Below, in pieces: positions 1-11,686 of a stretch of DNA of 64,000 nt. This DNA comes from Massilia brevitalea (lineage in GTDB: Bacteria > Pseudomonadota > Gammaproteobacteria > Burkholderiales > Burkholderiaceae_D), in contig NZ_JAULSI010000024.1 in assembly GCF_030711405.1 (NCBI RefSeq), forward strand, positions 25,220-89,219. The letters run 5' to 3'. Every line of letters begins with the position of its first letter. The stretch's first letter is position 1. The position numbers were made by a program, and so were the translations under genes. The notes below the pieces were generated by a model, which made no database searches, was not told the origin of the DNA, and saw nothing but the letters and a program-made list of their open reading frames with translations.

Positions 1-12
1 GTATTAAGAGAG

Positions 13-42
13 AAGCCGACAGCGAAAGTTGTCGGCTTTTTT
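13..42 (+). terminator. Rho-independent terminator of an upstream gene
   Basis: A 9-bp perfect stem, AAGCCGACA / TGTCGGCTT, encloses an 8-nt loop and runs into a stretch of six T residues. It would end a plus-strand transcript whose gene lies outside the window. Confidence 0.8.
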
Positions 43-81
43 CGTTTACGTGGCTGTTTTTGTACCCGTAGCGGCGGCTAG

Positions 82-186
82 GTAGGGTGGTCGCCCCGTG
101 CCCACGCGTGAACTTCGATCATCGTTATCGTTGCGGCGCCTGTAAGCGCCAACACTTTACGCGTGGGCACAGGGCGCCCACCCTAC
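82..186. repeat. Intergenic palindromic repeat, copy R1
   Basis: The arms begin GTAGGGTGG and end CCACCCTAC, and each contains a CCCACGCG / CGCGTGGG block, so the whole 105 bp can fold as a long imperfect cruciform. The inner loop also holds a GGCGCC-type palindrome. Positions 187-225 show nothing further. It belongs to the family described in the findings. Confidence 0.8.
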
Positions 187-225
187 GAATGCATCCGTCA
201 GCTGTAACCGTTACGTTCGCTCAAT

Positions 226-1146
226 TCACCCTGCCCGCTTCGCCAACAAGGCATTCCCGACACGGCTCGCGCCCTTGCGGCCCAGCTGCTGCGAAATGAA
301 CTGCCCCGCGTCCACTACCTGGTCAAGGTCGATCCCGGTCTCGATGCCCAGGCCATTGAGCATGTAGACCACATCCTCGGTCGCCACGTTCCCGGTCGCG
401 CCCTTTGCATACGGGCAGCCGCCGAGTCCCGACACCGACGAGTGGAAAATCTGCACGCCCACTTCCAGGCTGGCGTAGATGTTGGCCAGTGCCTGGCCGT
501 AGGTGTCGTGGAAGTGCCCGCTCAGCTGCTGCAGCGGGAATTCGCGCGCGGCCGCCAGCATCACGTCCTGGGTCTTGCGCGGCGTCGAGACGCCGATGGT
601 GTCGGCGATGTCGATCTCGTCGCAGCCGAGGTCGCGCATGCGGCGCACCACGTCGGCTACGGCTTCGAGCGGCACCTCGCCCTGGTAAGGGCAGCCGAAC
701 GCCGTGCTGATGCTGCCGCGCAGGCGGATGCCGTTGGCCTTGGCGGCTTTCGCCACCGGCTCGAAGCGCGCGATCGATTCGGCGATCGAGCAGTTGATGT
801 TCTTTTGCGAGAACGCTTCCGAGGCCGAGCCGAAGATCACGACTTCATCGGCCCTGGCGGCCAGCGCCGCTTCGAAGCCCTGCATGTTGGGCGTGAGCGC
901 CGAGTAGATCGTGCCCGGCAGGCGCGCGATGCGCGCCATCACCTCGGTGCTGGTGGCCATTTGCGGCACCCACTTCGGCGACACGAAAGACGCCGCTTCC
1001 ACATTCGCGAAACCGGCGCGCGACAAGCGGTCGACCAGCTCGATCTTGACGTCGGCGCTGATGGTTTCCTTTTCGTTCTGCAGGCCGTCGCGCGGACCGA
1101 CTTCGACGATCTTGACCTTCTTCGGCAGGGTGGCTTGGCTGTTCAT
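226..1146 (-). CDS. liuE: Hydroxymethylglutaryl-CoA lyase (liuE/mvaB type)
   Basis: This enzyme cleaves HMG-CoA to acetoacetate and acetyl-CoA, the last step of leucine degradation. The 306-residue protein shows the DRE-TIM N-terminal motif EVGPRDGLQNE (about residues 15-25), the metal-binding HFHDTYGQ and the HMG-CoA lyase signature GLGGCPYAKGATGNVATED, whose cysteine (about residue 244) is the expected catalytic one. An in-frame extension upstream exists, but the ATG at 1146 matches the family N-terminus, and the extension would overlap the preceding gene in another frame. It is the last gene of the liu-bio run, 4 bp after the dehydrogenase gene. It has no terminator and is followed by repeat R1. 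Confidence 0.95.
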   Translation of the reverse strand: MNSQATLPKKVKIVEVGPRDGLQNEKETISADVKIELVDRLSRAGFANVEAASFVSPKWVPQMATSTEVMARIARLPGTIYSALTPNMQGFEAALAARADEVVIFGSASEAFSQKNINCSIAESIARFEPVAKAAKANGIRLRGSISTAFGCPYQGEVPLEAVADVVRRMRDLGCDEIDIADTIGVSTPRKTQDVMLAAAREFPLQQLSGHFHDTYGQALANIYASLEVGVQIFHSSVSGLGGCPYAKGATGNVATEDVVYMLNGLGIETGIDLDQVVDAGQFISQQLGRKGASRVGNALLAKRAG

Positions 1147-1150
1147 GGTG

Positions 1151-2092
1151 TCAGTATCCCAGGTTGCGGTCGACGATGTCGGCGACCGGTCTATCCGCCT
1201 CGAAAGCGGCGATTTTGTCGATGATCTGGCGCACCGCGTCCTCGCGCACGGTGAGCGCGGAGATGTGCGGCGTGATCGTGATGCGCGGCTCTTCCCAGAA
1301 CGGGTGCGGGGCCGGCAGCGGTTCGTTGCGGAACACGTCGAGCGTGGCGCCGGCAATGTGGCCGGAGCGGATCAGGGTCAGCAAATCCGGCTCGGCCACC
1401 TGGGCGCCGCGCGCGACGTTGATCAAATAAGCGCCCTGCGGCAGCGTGGCCAGGCGCCGGCGGTCCAGCAGGTTATTCGTCTCCGCCGTGAGCGGCAGCA
1501 GCGACACCAGCACCCGCGTGCCGCCTAAAAAATTGTCGAGCGCTGCCATGCCGGCGTAGCAGTCCACGCCCGGCAAGTCCTTCGGCGTGCGGCTCCAGCC
1601 GCGCACCGGGAAGCCGAAGCTGCGCATGGTCTCCACCACGCGCAGGCCCAGCTTGCCGAGGCCCATCACGCCAATCGTGAAGTCTTTTTTCTCATGCACC
1701 GGCAGCGGCGCCCACAGCCCGTGGCGCGCCTGCTCCTCGTACTCGTCGAAGCGGCGGAAGTAGCGCAGCGTGGCGTAGGCCACGTACTCGGCCATCTGCA
1801 CCGCCATGCCGGCGTCGCCCAGGCGCACCAGCGGCACCTGCGGCAGCGCCTCGCCGAATTTGAGCACCGCATCGGCGCCGGCGCCCATCAGGAAGATGGC
1901 CTTCACGCGCGACAGCTGGGCCAGCAGGGTTGGTGAAGGATTCCACAGCACCGCATAGTCGCAGGCCGGCAGGGTCTCGCCCTCGCGCCAGGCCAGGGTC
2001 TCGACGCCGGGCAGCAGGCGTGCGAAATCCTCTGCCCATGGGCCGGTCTGGCCATCACCGCGGTACAGCAGGATGCGTACTGCGGGCGCCAT
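1151..2092 (-). CDS. D-2-hydroxyacid dehydrogenase, GhrA-like (glyoxylate/hydroxypyruvate reductase A family)
   Basis: The 313-residue NAD(P)-dependent 2-hydroxyacid dehydrogenase has the Rossmann motif GVMGLGKLG mid-protein. The family catalytic Arg lies in LINVARGAQV and the His in ITPHISALT, close to the C-terminus. Family members reduce glyoxylate, hydroxypyruvate or other 2-keto acids. It starts 1 bp after the liuD stop and ends 4 bp before liuE, so it is almost certainly co-transcribed with leucine degradation genes. Such a gene is not a standard liu component. Reduction of 2-ketoisocaproate or another branched 2-keto acid is an inference from context only. The family call is firm; the substrate is unknown. 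Confidence 0.85.
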   Translation of the reverse strand: MAPAVRILLYRGDGQTGPWAEDFARLLPGVETLAWREGETLPACDYAVLWNPSPTLLAQLSRVKAIFLMGAGADAVLKFGEALPQVPLVRLGDAGMAVQMAEYVAYATLRYFRRFDEYEEQARHGLWAPLPVHEKKDFTIGVMGLGKLGLRVVETMRSFGFPVRGWSRTPKDLPGVDCYAGMAALDNFLGGTRVLVSLLPLTAETNNLLDRRRLATLPQGAYLINVARGAQVAEPDLLTLIRSGHIAGATLDVFRNEPLPAPHPFWEEPRITITPHISALTVREDAVRQIIDKIAAFEADRPVADIVDRNLGY

Positions 2093-2093
2093 A

Positions 2094-4136
<2,043 letters not shown>

Positions 4137-4214
4137 GCGTTTGTCTCGCTTATATTATTCGTGTGTTGATCGGTTTGGAGCGCCGGGAAAAGCCCATGGC
4201 GCTCCTGGTAAGGC

Positions 4215-5252
4215 TTAGCAGCCGCAGGCTTCCTTCGGCGCCGATTCCAGCGTGGCCGAACGGGTCTTCAGGCCCAGCTTGCCCAGCAGCGCGCGGTCGT
4301 CCTCGGCTTCCGGGTTGCCGGTGGTGAGCAGCTTGTCGCCGTAGAAGATGGAGTTCGCACCGGCCATGAAGCACATCGCCTGCACCGCCTCGCCCAGCTG
4401 GCGCCGGCCTGCCGACAGGCGCACGCGCGCTTCCGGCATGATGATGCGGGCGACCGCGATGGTGCGCACGAACTCCAGCGGGTCGAGCGGCTCGAGGCCG
4501 TGCAGCGGCGTACCTTCGACCTGCACCAGGTGGTTGACCGGCACCGATTCCGGATACGGGTTCAAATTGGCCAGCTGGGCCAGCAGGCCGGCACGCTGTT
4601 CGCGCGTTTCGCCCATGCCGACGATGCCGCCACAGCACACCTTCAAACCGGCGTTGCGCACGCGGCCCAGCGTGTCCAGGCGGTCCTGGTATTCGCGGGT
4701 CGAGATGACGTTGTTGTAGAAGTCCGGCGCGGTGTCGATGTTGTGGTTGTAGAAATCGAGGCCCGCCTTTTTCAGCTGCTCGGCCTGGCCCTCTTCCAGC
4801 ATGCCGAGGGTGGCGCAGGTTTCCATGCCCAGCGCTTTCACTTCGCGCACCATCTCTTCCACTTTGTCCATGTCTCGCTCTTTCGGGCTGCGCCAGGCGG
4901 CGCCCATGCAGAAGCGGGTGGCGCCGTTGGCTTTCGCCTGGCGCGCGGCGTCGAGCACGGTGTCGATGTCGAGGATCTTCTTGGCTTCGACACCGGTGTC
5001 GTAGCGCGCGGCCTGCGGGCAGTAGCCGCAGTCTTCTTCGCAGCCGCCGGTCTTGATCGACAGCAGGGTGGCCAGCTCGACGTCGCCGTCCGGGAAGTGG
5101 GTGCGGTGCGCCTGCTGGGCGCGGAACATCAGGTCGTTGAACGGCAGTTCGAACAGGGCCAGGACGTCGGCCAGCGGCCAGGTGGCATCGGGGCGCTCGG
5201 TGATGGCGGCGGTTGGGCGGTGCAGGGCGACGGTGTTGGTTGGTGCGTTCAT
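4215..5252 (-). CDS. bioB: Biotin synthase
   Basis: This radical SAM enzyme inserts sulfur into dethiobiotin, the last step of biotin synthesis. The 345-residue protein has the CxxxCxxC cluster motif (Cys71, Cys75, Cys78, in [10 protein letters not shown]) that binds the 4Fe-4S cluster with SAM, and conserved YNHNIDT and VEGTPLHG segments. The length is normal. It follows bioD with a 9-bp gap and precedes liuD. The bio genes are in the order bioA-bioF-bioD-bioB. bioC and bioH, needed for pimelate synthesis, are not in the window. Confidence 0.96.
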   Translation of the reverse strand: MNAPTNTVALHRPTAAITERPDATWPLADVLALFELPFNDLMFRAQQAHRTHFPDGDVELATLLSIKTGGCEEDCGYCPQAARYDTGVEAKKILDIDTVLDAARQAKANGATRFCMGAAWRSPKERDMDKVEEMVREVKALGMETCATLGMLEEGQAEQLKKAGLDFYNHNIDTAPDFYNNVISTREYQDRLDTLGRVRNAGLKVCCGGIVGMGETREQRAGLLAQLANLNPYPESVPVNHLVQVEGTPLHGLEPLDPLEFVRTIAVARIIMPEARVRLSAGRRQLGEAVQAMCFMAGANSIFYGDKLLTTGNPEAEDDRALLGKLGLKTRSATLESAPKEACGC

Positions 5253-5261
5253 GGTGTTTCC

Positions 5262-6104
5262 TTAATTTGAAGCAGAGCCTCGCGACGACGGCCAGCCCGG
5301 CAGTCCCGCGAGATCGATGAATTGGGCCGCGTTGGCGGCAGTGGCTTGTTCGAGGCGCGGCACGACGCCGAGCAGGGGCGCGGGAATGCGCGCCGCCAAG
5401 GCCTCGATATTTTCGTCGAAGAAGCGCATGTCGGGGTCTGCCGTGTTGGCCACCCAGCCGGCCAGCACCAGCCCGCGCGCGACGATGGCTTCCACGGTCA
5501 GCAGGGCGTGGCTGATGCAGCCCAGGCGCATGCCGACCACCAGGATCACCGGCAGGTTCAGTTGGGCCGCCAGGTCGGCGCTATCAAAAGTGTCATTGAA
5601 GGGCACGCGGAAACCGCCTACGCCTTCGACCACCACCGCGTCGGACGCGGCCAGGACTTCGGTGTAGGCGGCCAGGATCGGCACCGCTTCGATGGTCACG
5701 CCTTCCAGCGCGGCGGCGATGTGCGGCGCCGCCGGTTCGCGCAGCATGAAGGGCGTGGTGATGTTTTGCGGCAGGTGCACGTTGCCGGCGGCGATCAGCA
5801 TGTCGGCGTCGTCGTTGTGCAGTTCGCCGTCACGCAGCTCGGCGCCGGCGGCGACTGGCTTCATGCCGCAGGCGCGCTGGCCGCTTTCGACCAGCTTGTG
5901 CAGGATCGCGGCGGAGACCAGGGTCTTGCCGATCTCGGTGTCGGTGCCGGTGACGAAGCAGCAGAAGCGCGATGGAATGCCTTCGGCGGCCAGGGCTTCC
6001 AGCGGCGCAGGTTTCAGCGCTTCCTCGGGTTCGGGCGGCGCCAGCACCGGTGCGATGGCGGTGTCGACCGCCGGGTCCTGGGGTTCGGTCAGGTTGCGGC
6101 TCAC
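5262..6104 (-). CDS. bioD: Dethiobiotin synthetase
   Basis: This enzyme carboxylates and closes the ring of 7,8-diaminopelargonic acid using ATP. The P-loop GTDTEIGKT is at about residues 53-61 of 280. The next conserved blocks are MKPVAAG and [11 protein letters not shown]. Compared with the roughly 225-residue family norm, it has about 45 extra N-terminal residues rich in Pro and Ala. The start is a GTG that overlaps the bioF TGA stop (GTGA), which supports translational coupling. A later start that removes the extension cannot be excluded. Confidence 0.93.
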   Translation of the reverse strand: MSRNLTEPQDPAVDTAIAPVLAPPEPEEALKPAPLEALAAEGIPSRFCCFVTGTDTEIGKTLVSAAILHKLVESGQRACGMKPVAAGAELRDGELHNDDADMLIAAGNVHLPQNITTPFMLREPAAPHIAAALEGVTIEAVPILAAYTEVLAASDAVVVEGVGGFRVPFNDTFDSADLAAQLNLPVILVVGMRLGCISHALLTVEAIVARGLVLAGWVANTADPDMRFFDENIEALAARIPAPLLGVVPRLEQATAANAAQFIDLAGLPGWPSSRGSASN

Positions 6105-7288
6105 ATGGCCTCCAGTTGGTTGATGGCCTGCGCCAGTTGCGCGACCTGTTCACGGGTATGCGCGGCCGACAGCGTAACGCGCAGGCGCGCCGTGTTTGCC
6201 GGCACGGTAGGTGGACGGATCGCCGGCACCCACAGGCCCTGCGCATGCAGGCTGGCCGCCACGCGCAAGGCTTCCTCATTCGCGCCGATGACGATCGGCT
6301 GGATCGCCGTGTGCGACACCGGGCGCTGCCAGCGGGTCAGCTGCAGTTCGCTGTCGAGCTGCTCAATCAGTGCGGCCAGCTGCGCACGCAGGCTTGCACC
6401 CTCCTCGCCTGCGATGATGTCCAGGCTGGTAAGCAGCGCATGGGCAATCGCCGGCGGCGAAGCCGTGGTGTAGATGTAGGGCCGGGCGCGCTGCACCAGC
6501 AGCTCGATCACGCTGGCATGCGCGGCGATGAAAGCACCCGACACACCGGCCGCCTTGCCCAGCGTGCCGACATAGACCAGGTTCGGCGAGCGCAGCGCGC
6601 AGTGTTCGAGTGCGCCGCGTCCTTGCGCGCCGAGCACGCCGAAGCCGTGGGCATCGTCGACCACCAGCCAGGCGCCGTGCTGCTCGCACAGGGCCAGCAA
6701 GGCCGGCAGCGGCGCCAGGTCGCCGTCCATGCTGAAGACGCTGTCGGTGACGACGATCTTGGTGCCGGCGCTGCTCGCTTCCAGTTGCCCGCGCAATGCG
6801 TCGACGTCTCCATGCGGATAGACACTGACGCCGGCACGCGCCAGGCGGGCGCCATCGATCAGCGAGGCGTGGTTCAGCGCTTCCGAGAAGATCATCGCGT
6901 CGGGTTCGGCGCCGAGCGCGGTGAGAACCGCCAGGTTCGCCATGTAGCCGGTGCTGAAATACAGGGCACGCGCATCGACCAGGTTCGGCGCCACGAAGGC
7001 GGCCAGGCGCTCCTCCAGCAGCGCATGCGCGCGGCTATGCCCGCTGATCAGGTGCGAAGCGCCGCTGCCGGCGCCGTACAAACGCGCGCCTTCCTGCAGC
7101 GCTTCCACCACGCGCGGGTGATTCGCCAGGCCCAGGTAATCGTTGCTGCAAAAGGCCAGCATGGCGCGGCCGTCGACCGTCTGCTCTGGCGCGCAGGCCG
7201 TATCGGCAATGCGGCGGCGGCGCGTCAGGCTTTGCGCGTCCAGCGCCGCCAGCTTGCCCTGCACCTTGTCGATCAGGTCCATGCTCAC
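6101..7288 (-). CDS. bioF: 8-amino-7-oxononanoate synthase
   Basis: This PLP enzyme condenses pimeloyl-ACP/CoA with L-alanine. In the 395-residue protein the PLP lysine is in VGTLGKAAG (about Lys245), preceded by the cofactor-binding [23 protein letters not shown] near the N-terminus is typical of the family. The start is taken as the GTG that overlaps the bioA stop (GTGA); an in-frame ATG two codons on (7282) is an equal alternative. The overlaps with bioA and bioD show one translationally coupled unit. Confidence 0.95.
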   Translation of the reverse strand: MSMDLIDKVQGKLAALDAQSLTRRRRIADTACAPEQTVDGRAMLAFCSNDYLGLANHPRVVEALQEGARLYGAGSGASHLISGHSRAHALLEERLAAFVAPNLVDARALYFSTGYMANLAVLTALGAEPDAMIFSEALNHASLIDGARLARAGVSVYPHGDVDALRGQLEASSAGTKIVVTDSVFSMDGDLAPLPALLALCEQHGAWLVVDDAHGFGVLGAQGRGALEHCALRSPNLVYVGTLGKAAGVSGAFIAAHASVIELLVQRARPYIYTTASPPAIAHALLTSLDIIAGEEGASLRAQLAALIEQLDSELQLTRWQRPVSHTAIQPIVIGANEEALRVAASLHAQGLWVPAIRPPTVPANTARLRVTLSAAHTREQVAQLAQAINQLEAM

Positions 7289-8625
7289 GACCCGATCACC
7301 GACTCGAACACGCTCTGCGTGCGGATCGCGAGGAGTTCGATCTCCTCATCGTTCAGCACATACGGCGGCATCATGTAGACGGTGCGGCCGATCGGGCGCA
7401 GCAGCAGTTCCTTTTCAAGGGCTTCGGTGAAGAAGCGGCGCGAGAAGGTCGATGCACGCGCGGCATCCGGCTCGATGGCGTCGAACGCGAAGATCATGCC
7501 GCGCTGGCGGAAGTGGCGCACGCGCTCGTGCTCGGCCAGCGGCGCCAGCGCCACGGTCAGCTTGGTCGCCAGCTCGCGGTTGCGGTTCAACACGTCGTCT
7601 TCCTGGAAGATCTGCAGCGTCGCCAGCGCCGCGCGGCAGGCCAGCGGATTGCCGGTGTAGGAGTGCGAGTGCAGGAAGCCGCGCGTGATGTCTTCGCTGT
7701 AGAAGGCCTGGTAGATTTCATCGGTCGACAGGACCAGCGACAGCGGCAAATAGCCGCCGCTGATGCCTTTCGACAGGCACAGGAAGTCCGGCCAGATCGC
7801 GGCTTGCTCGCAGGCGAAGAAGGTGCCGGTACGGCCGCAGCCGACCGCGATTTCGTCGGCGATCAGGTGCACGTGGTGGCGGTCGCACAGCTCGCGCAGC
7901 AGTTCCAGGTAGAGCGGGTCGTACATCGCCATGCCGGTGGCGCACTGCACCAGCGGTTCGACGATGATGGCGGCAATCTTCTCCCCACGTTCCTCGAACA
8001 GCTTTTCCACATCCTTCAGCGCACGCCGTGCCACGTCCTGCGACGATTCGCCTTCGACGGCATTGCGCGCATCCGGCGAGGCCACCACGTGCGAAGCGCG
8101 CAGCAGCGGGCCATAGGCATCCTTGAACAGCGGCACGTCGGTGACCGACAGTGCGCCCATGGTCTCGCCGTGGTAGCTGCCCTGCAGGCAGACGAATTCC
8201 TGTTTATTCGGATAGCCGGCGTTGCGCCAGGTATGGAAACTCATCTTCATCGCGATCTCGACCGCCGAGGCGCCGTCGGACGCATAAAAAGCGTGGCCCA
8301 GCGCGTGGCCGGTGAGGGCGGCCAGTTGTTCCGACAGTTCGATCACCGGCTCGTGGGTAAAGCCGGCCAGCATCGCGTGCTCGAGTTTATCCAGCTGGTC
8401 TTTCAGTGCCGCGTTGATGCGCGGGTTGGCGTGCCCGAACAAATTCACCCACCAGGAGCTGATGCCGTCCAGGTAGCGTTTGCCCTCGTGGTCATACAAC
8501 CACGGACCCTTGCCGTGGCTGACCGCGATCAGCGGCACTTCCTCGTGGTGCTGCATTTGCGTGCAGGGGTGCCACACGCTGCGCAGGCTGCGTGCGATCC
8601 AGTCGGACGATGTTTGATGCTTCAA
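7285..8625 (-). CDS. bioA: Adenosylmethionine-8-amino-7-oxononanoate aminotransferase
   Basis: This enzyme converts 7-keto-8-aminopelargonate to 7,8-diaminopelargonate using SAM as amino donor. The 446-residue class III aminotransferase shows WHPCTQM near the N-terminus, the [13 protein letters not shown] segment typical of BioA, the [11 protein letters not shown] cofactor loop and the PLP lysine in [10 protein letters not shown] (about Lys286). The start is a TTG. The first in-frame ATG would remove the conserved WHPCTQ region, and a GGA lies 6 nt before the TTG. It follows liuC after an 18-bp gap, with no promoter evident. Confidence 0.94.
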   Translation of the reverse strand: MKHQTSSDWIARSLRSVWHPCTQMQHHEEVPLIAVSHGKGPWLYDHEGKRYLDGISSWWVNLFGHANPRINAALKDQLDKLEHAMLAGFTHEPVIELSEQLAALTGHALGHAFYASDGASAVEIAMKMSFHTWRNAGYPNKQEFVCLQGSYHGETMGALSVTDVPLFKDAYGPLLRASHVVASPDARNAVEGESSQDVARRALKDVEKLFEERGEKIAAIIVEPLVQCATGMAMYDPLYLELLRELCDRHHVHLIADEIAVGCGRTGTFFACEQAAIWPDFLCLSKGISGGYLPLSLVLSTDEIYQAFYSEDITRGFLHSHSYTGNPLACRAALATLQIFQEDDVLNRNRELATKLTVALAPLAEHERVRHFRQRGMIFAFDAIEPDAARASTFSRRFFTEALEKELLLRPIGRTVYMMPPYVLNDEEIELLAIRTQSVFESVIGS

Positions 8626-8643
8626 AATGAATCCAATACTTCT

Positions 8644-9429
8644 CTAGTTCAGCCATGACGGCTTGCGCTTCTCCAGGAAGGAAGAAACGCCCTCGCGTCC
8701 CTCGTCCGAAGCGCGGATGGCCGCGATGCGCTGGGCGGTGTCGAGCACCATCGCCTCGTCGGCCGGCTTGCCGACCACCTCGCGCACCAGCTTTTTCGCT
8801 TCCACCACCGCGTGCGGGCTGTTCGACACCAGCGACTTGACGATGCCGGCCACGGTGGTATCGAGCGCCTCCATCGTCACGACTTCGTGGGCAAAGCCCA
8901 TGCGCGCGGCCGCGGCGGCGTCGAAACGCTCGGCGGTGATGAAGTAACGGCGCGCGGCCTGCTCGCCCATCGCCTTGATCACATACGGCGAAATCGTCGC
9001 CGGGATCAGGCCCAGCTTCACTTCGGACAGGCAGAAGTTTACTCCTTCGGCGGCCACCACGATGTCGCAGGCTGCAACCAGGCCCATGCCGCCGGCGTAG
9101 CAGTCGCCCTGCACCTTGGCGATCGTGGGCTTCGGGCACAGGTAAATCGTGCGCAGCATGTCGGCCAGGCGGGCGGCGTCAAGCTGGTTCTCGCTGTGCG
9201 AGTAGCCGGCCATCTTCTTCATCCAGTTCAAATCGGCGCCGGCGCAGAAGGCCGGGCCGTTCGCGGCCAGCACGATGGCGCGCACCAGTTCGTTGCGGCC
9301 GAGTTCATCGAAAGCGAGCGCCAGTTCGGCGATTGCCGCTTCGTTGAAGGCGTTGCGCAGCTCGGGGCGGTTCAGGGTGACGGTGGCGACTTTGTCGGCA
9401 ATCGCGATGCTGAGGGTTTGGTAGTCCAT
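8644..9429 (-). CDS. liuC: Enoyl-CoA hydratase family protein, probable 3-methylglutaconyl-CoA hydratase
   Basis: This crotonase-fold protein of 261 residues has the oxyanion-hole segment AFCAGADLNWMKKM and a second conserved block GDCYAGGMGLVAACD. By position between liuB and liuD it most likely hydrates 3-methylglutaconyl-CoA to HMG-CoA. Two ATGs are close together. The one at 9429 is preferred because AAGGA stands 6 nt before it, while the ATG at 9435 abuts the same ribosome site. It is separated from liuB by only a few bases. Confidence 0.9.
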   Translation of the reverse strand: MDYQTLSIAIADKVATVTLNRPELRNAFNEAAIAELALAFDELGRNELVRAIVLAANGPAFCAGADLNWMKKMAGYSHSENQLDAARLADMLRTIYLCPKPTIAKVQGDCYAGGMGLVAACDIVVAAEGVNFCLSEVKLGLIPATISPYVIKAMGEQAARRYFITAERFDAAAAARMGFAHEVVTMEALDTTVAGIVKSLVSNSPHAVVEAKKLVREVVGKPADEAMVLDTAQRIAAIRASDEGREGVSSFLEKRKPSWLN

Positions 9430-9438
9430 TTTCATTCC

Positions 9439-11046
9439 TTACATGCGGAAGACGCCGAACTTCGTGTCTTCGATCGGCGCGTTCAGCGCGGCCGACAAAC
9501 CCAAACCCAGCACCATGCGCGTATCGGCCGGATCGATCACGCCATCGTCCCACAGGCGCGCCGACGCATAGTAAGGGTGGCCTTGGTGTTCGTACTGGTC
9601 CTTGATCGGCTGCTTGAAAGCCGCTTCTTCGTCCTGCGACCACTGGCCGCCCTTGCCCTCGATGCCGTCGCGCTTGACGGTGGCCAGCACCGACGCTGCC
9701 TGGTCGCCGCCCATCACGGAAATGCGCGCGTTCGGCCACATCCACAGGAAGCGTGGCGAGAAGGCGCGGCCGCACATGCCGTAGTTACCGGCCCCAAAAC
9801 TGCCGCCGATGATGACCGTGAACTTCGGCACCGAAGCGGTGGCGACAGCCGTCACCATCTTGGCGCCGTTGCGCGCGATGCCCTCGTTTTCGTACTTGCG
9901 GCCGACCATGAAGCCGGTGATGTTTTGCAGGAAGACCAGCGGAATCTTGCGCTGGCAGCACAGTTCGATGAAGTGGGTGCCCTTCAGCGCCGACTCCGAG
10001 AACAAGATGCCGTTGTTGGCGATGATGCCGACTTTTACCCCGTAGATGTGGGCGAAGCCGCAGACCAGGGTCGTGCCATAGCGCGCCTTGAATTCGTCGA
10101 ACTCGCTGCCGTCGACTACGCGCGCGATCACTTCGCGCACGTCGAAGGGCTTGCGGGTGTCGACCGGGATCACGCCATACAGTTCTTGCGGCGCGTACTT
10201 CGGCTCCACCACCTCGCGCGTCGCGCCCTGCACCGGTTTCACCCGGTTCAGGTTCGAGACGATGGTGCGCGCCAGCGACAGCGCGTGCAGGTCGTTCTGC
10301 GCCAGGTGGTCGACCACGCCCGACAAACGGGTGTGGACATCGCCGCCGCCCAGGTCTTCCGCGCTCACCACTTCGCCGGTGGCCGCTTTCACCAGGGGAG
10401 GGCCACCGAGGAAGATGGTGCCCTGTTCCTTGACGATGATCGATTCGTCGCTCATCGCCGGCACATAGGCGCCGCCGGCGGTGCAGGAACCCATGACGAC
10501 CGCGATCTGCGGGATGCCCTTGGCGGACAGATTTGCCTGGTTGTAGAAGATGCGGCCGAAGTGGTCGCGGTCGGGGAAGACGTCGTCCTGGTTCGGCAAA
10601 TTGGCGCCGCCGGAGTCGACCAGGTAGATGCAGGGCAGCTGGTTCTGCTCGGCGATCTCCTGGGCGCGCAGGTGTTTCTTGACCGTCATCGGGTAGTAGG
10701 TCCCGCCCTTGACGGTGGCATCGTTACAGACGATCACGCATTCCTGGCCGGCCACGCGGCCGATGCCGGTGATGATGCCGGCGGCTGGCGCAGCACCCTC
10801 ATACATCTCGTACGCGGCCAGCTGGGAAAACTCGAGGAAGGGCGTGCCCGGATCGAGCAGCATCTGCACGCGGTCGCGCGGCAGCAATTTGCCGCGTGCC
10901 ACGTGCTTGGCGCGGGCTGCTTCGCCGCCGCCTTCGGCAATCGCCGCCACCTTGGCGCGCAGGTCATCGACGATGGTTTGCATGGCCGCGGCGTTGGCTT
11001 TGAAATCGTCGCTGCGCGGATTAAGTTTGCTCTCGATGTGGGGCAT
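9439..11046 (-). CDS. liuB: 3-methylcrotonyl-CoA carboxylase, carboxyltransferase beta subunit
   Basis: This 535-residue carboxyltransferase pairs with liuD to carboxylate 3-methylcrotonyl-CoA. It shows [17 protein letters not shown], the [16 protein letters not shown] block and [20 protein letters not shown], all typical of the MCC beta chain. It is the first gene of the run that continues through liuC, bioAFDB, liuD and liuE. The ychJ stop is 15 bp upstream, and the LiuR-type palindrome at 11241-11270 lies 195-224 bp before the start codon, inside ychJ. Confidence 0.95.
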   Translation of the reverse strand: MPHIESKLNPRSDDFKANAAAMQTIVDDLRAKVAAIAEGGGEAARAKHVARGKLLPRDRVQMLLDPGTPFLEFSQLAAYEMYEGAAPAAGIITGIGRVAGQECVIVCNDATVKGGTYYPMTVKKHLRAQEIAEQNQLPCIYLVDSGGANLPNQDDVFPDRDHFGRIFYNQANLSAKGIPQIAVVMGSCTAGGAYVPAMSDESIIVKEQGTIFLGGPPLVKAATGEVVSAEDLGGGDVHTRLSGVVDHLAQNDLHALSLARTIVSNLNRVKPVQGATREVVEPKYAPQELYGVIPVDTRKPFDVREVIARVVDGSEFDEFKARYGTTLVCGFAHIYGVKVGIIANNGILFSESALKGTHFIELCCQRKIPLVFLQNITGFMVGRKYENEGIARNGAKMVTAVATASVPKFTVIIGGSFGAGNYGMCGRAFSPRFLWMWPNARISVMGGDQAASVLATVKRDGIEGKGGQWSQDEEAAFKQPIKDQYEHQGHPYYASARLWDDGVIDPADTRMVLGLGLSAALNAPIEDTKFGVFRM

Positions 11047-11061
11047 GCCGTCTCTCTAGTT

Positions 11062-11520
11062 TTATTCGGGAAAAGTGCCGTCCAGGTAGAACCAGCGCGG
11101 CGTGCCGCCGATGGCCGGGTCGGGCTCGCGCAGGAAGCGGCTGGTCTCATGCAGCCGGTGTGCGCGGCCACCCACCTTGAAGCGGGCGACGAATTCGACG
11201 GTGTCGCTATCGGCATCGCTACCTGGATGATCCGGCAATTCTGCTTTACGTTGACGTAAACGTAAAGCAGATTTTATCTCCAGGCCGAGCCAGCGCAGGT
11301 GCTCGTCTTTATCCAGGATGGCGTCCTGCGGACGGGTGCTCGGGTGCCAGGTGGCGCGCAGGTAATCCTCGTTGCGCTGGGTGTAGGCGGTGTAGCGCGA
11401 GCGCATCAGGGCTTCGGCGGTCGGCGGCAAGCTGTCGCCGGCAATGTAGGGGCCGCAACAGGCGGCCAGCGAAGGACCGCCGCAGGGGCAGGTTCCAGGC
11501 GATTTTTTCGAAGTAGGCAT
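11062..11520 (-). CDS. ychJ: YchJ-family SEC-C motif protein with an extra internal segment
   Basis: The 152-residue protein begins with the zinc-binding SEC-C motif CPCGGPSLAACCGPYI and contains LMRSRYTAYTQRNEDYL and RWLGLEI...VEFVARFK, the hallmarks of the YchJ/UPF0225 family of unknown function. The ATG at 11520 is chosen because upstream in-frame codons add non-family sequence; 11544 is possible. Between WLGL and VEFVARF there are 27 residues, against 15 in E. coli YchJ as I recall it. The extra part (SALRLRQRKAEL) is encoded by the palindrome at 11241-11270. The C-terminal second SEC-C motif of the E. coli protein is absent. Confidence 0.85.
   Translation of the reverse strand: MPTSKKSPGTCPCGGPSLAACCGPYIAGDSLPPTAEALMRSRYTAYTQRNEDYLRATWHPSTRPQDAILDKDEHLRWLGLEIKSALRLRQRKAELPDHPGSDADSDTVEFVARFKVGGRAHRLHETSRFLREPDPAIGGTPRWFYLDGTFPE
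11241..11270. promoter_or_regulatory. Probable LiuR operator (site A) inside ychJ
   Basis: A perfect inverted repeat, CTGCTTTACGTT-N6-AACGTAAAGCAG, with centre GACGTA. Its core (TTACGTT-N6-AACGTAA) has the same 7-6-7 geometry as the two sites beside liuR and liuA. It lies 195-224 bp upstream of liuB, so the liu-bio promoter is probably inside ychJ. The long spacer with twin ACGT steps fits a MerR-family dimer. Confidence 0.75.
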
Positions 11521-11584
11521 GCGCGGATTATCCGCGATTTCCATGGAGCGGCGCACTCGGCGTGGCTGCGGAGCCAATGACCGG

Positions 11585-11640
11585 ACAAACAAATGTTTGC
11601 CATACAAACAAATGTTTATAGCCCAAACAAATGTTGGGTG
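11585..11640. repeat. Three AAACAAATGTT iterons at 19-bp intervals upstream of ychJ
   Basis: The core AAACAAATGTT recurs at 11587, 11606 and 11625, a constant 19-bp step. Each copy is also a small dyad: CAAAC-AAAT-GTTTG in the first, CCCAA-N7-TTGGG in the third. They occupy the gap between the YdeI-like gene and ychJ, about 65-120 bp before the ychJ start. This looks like an operator array for an unidentified regulator; no binding protein can be named. Confidence 0.5.
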
Positions 11641-11686
11641 CGGCAGCACATGCCTGGCCGGATATCCTGGCGGACTGCTGGCAGCT

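Noticed and set aside
8812-11259. Long open frame antisense to liuB/liuC
   Set aside because: Same reason: a shadow of two firmly identified genes with no domain signal.
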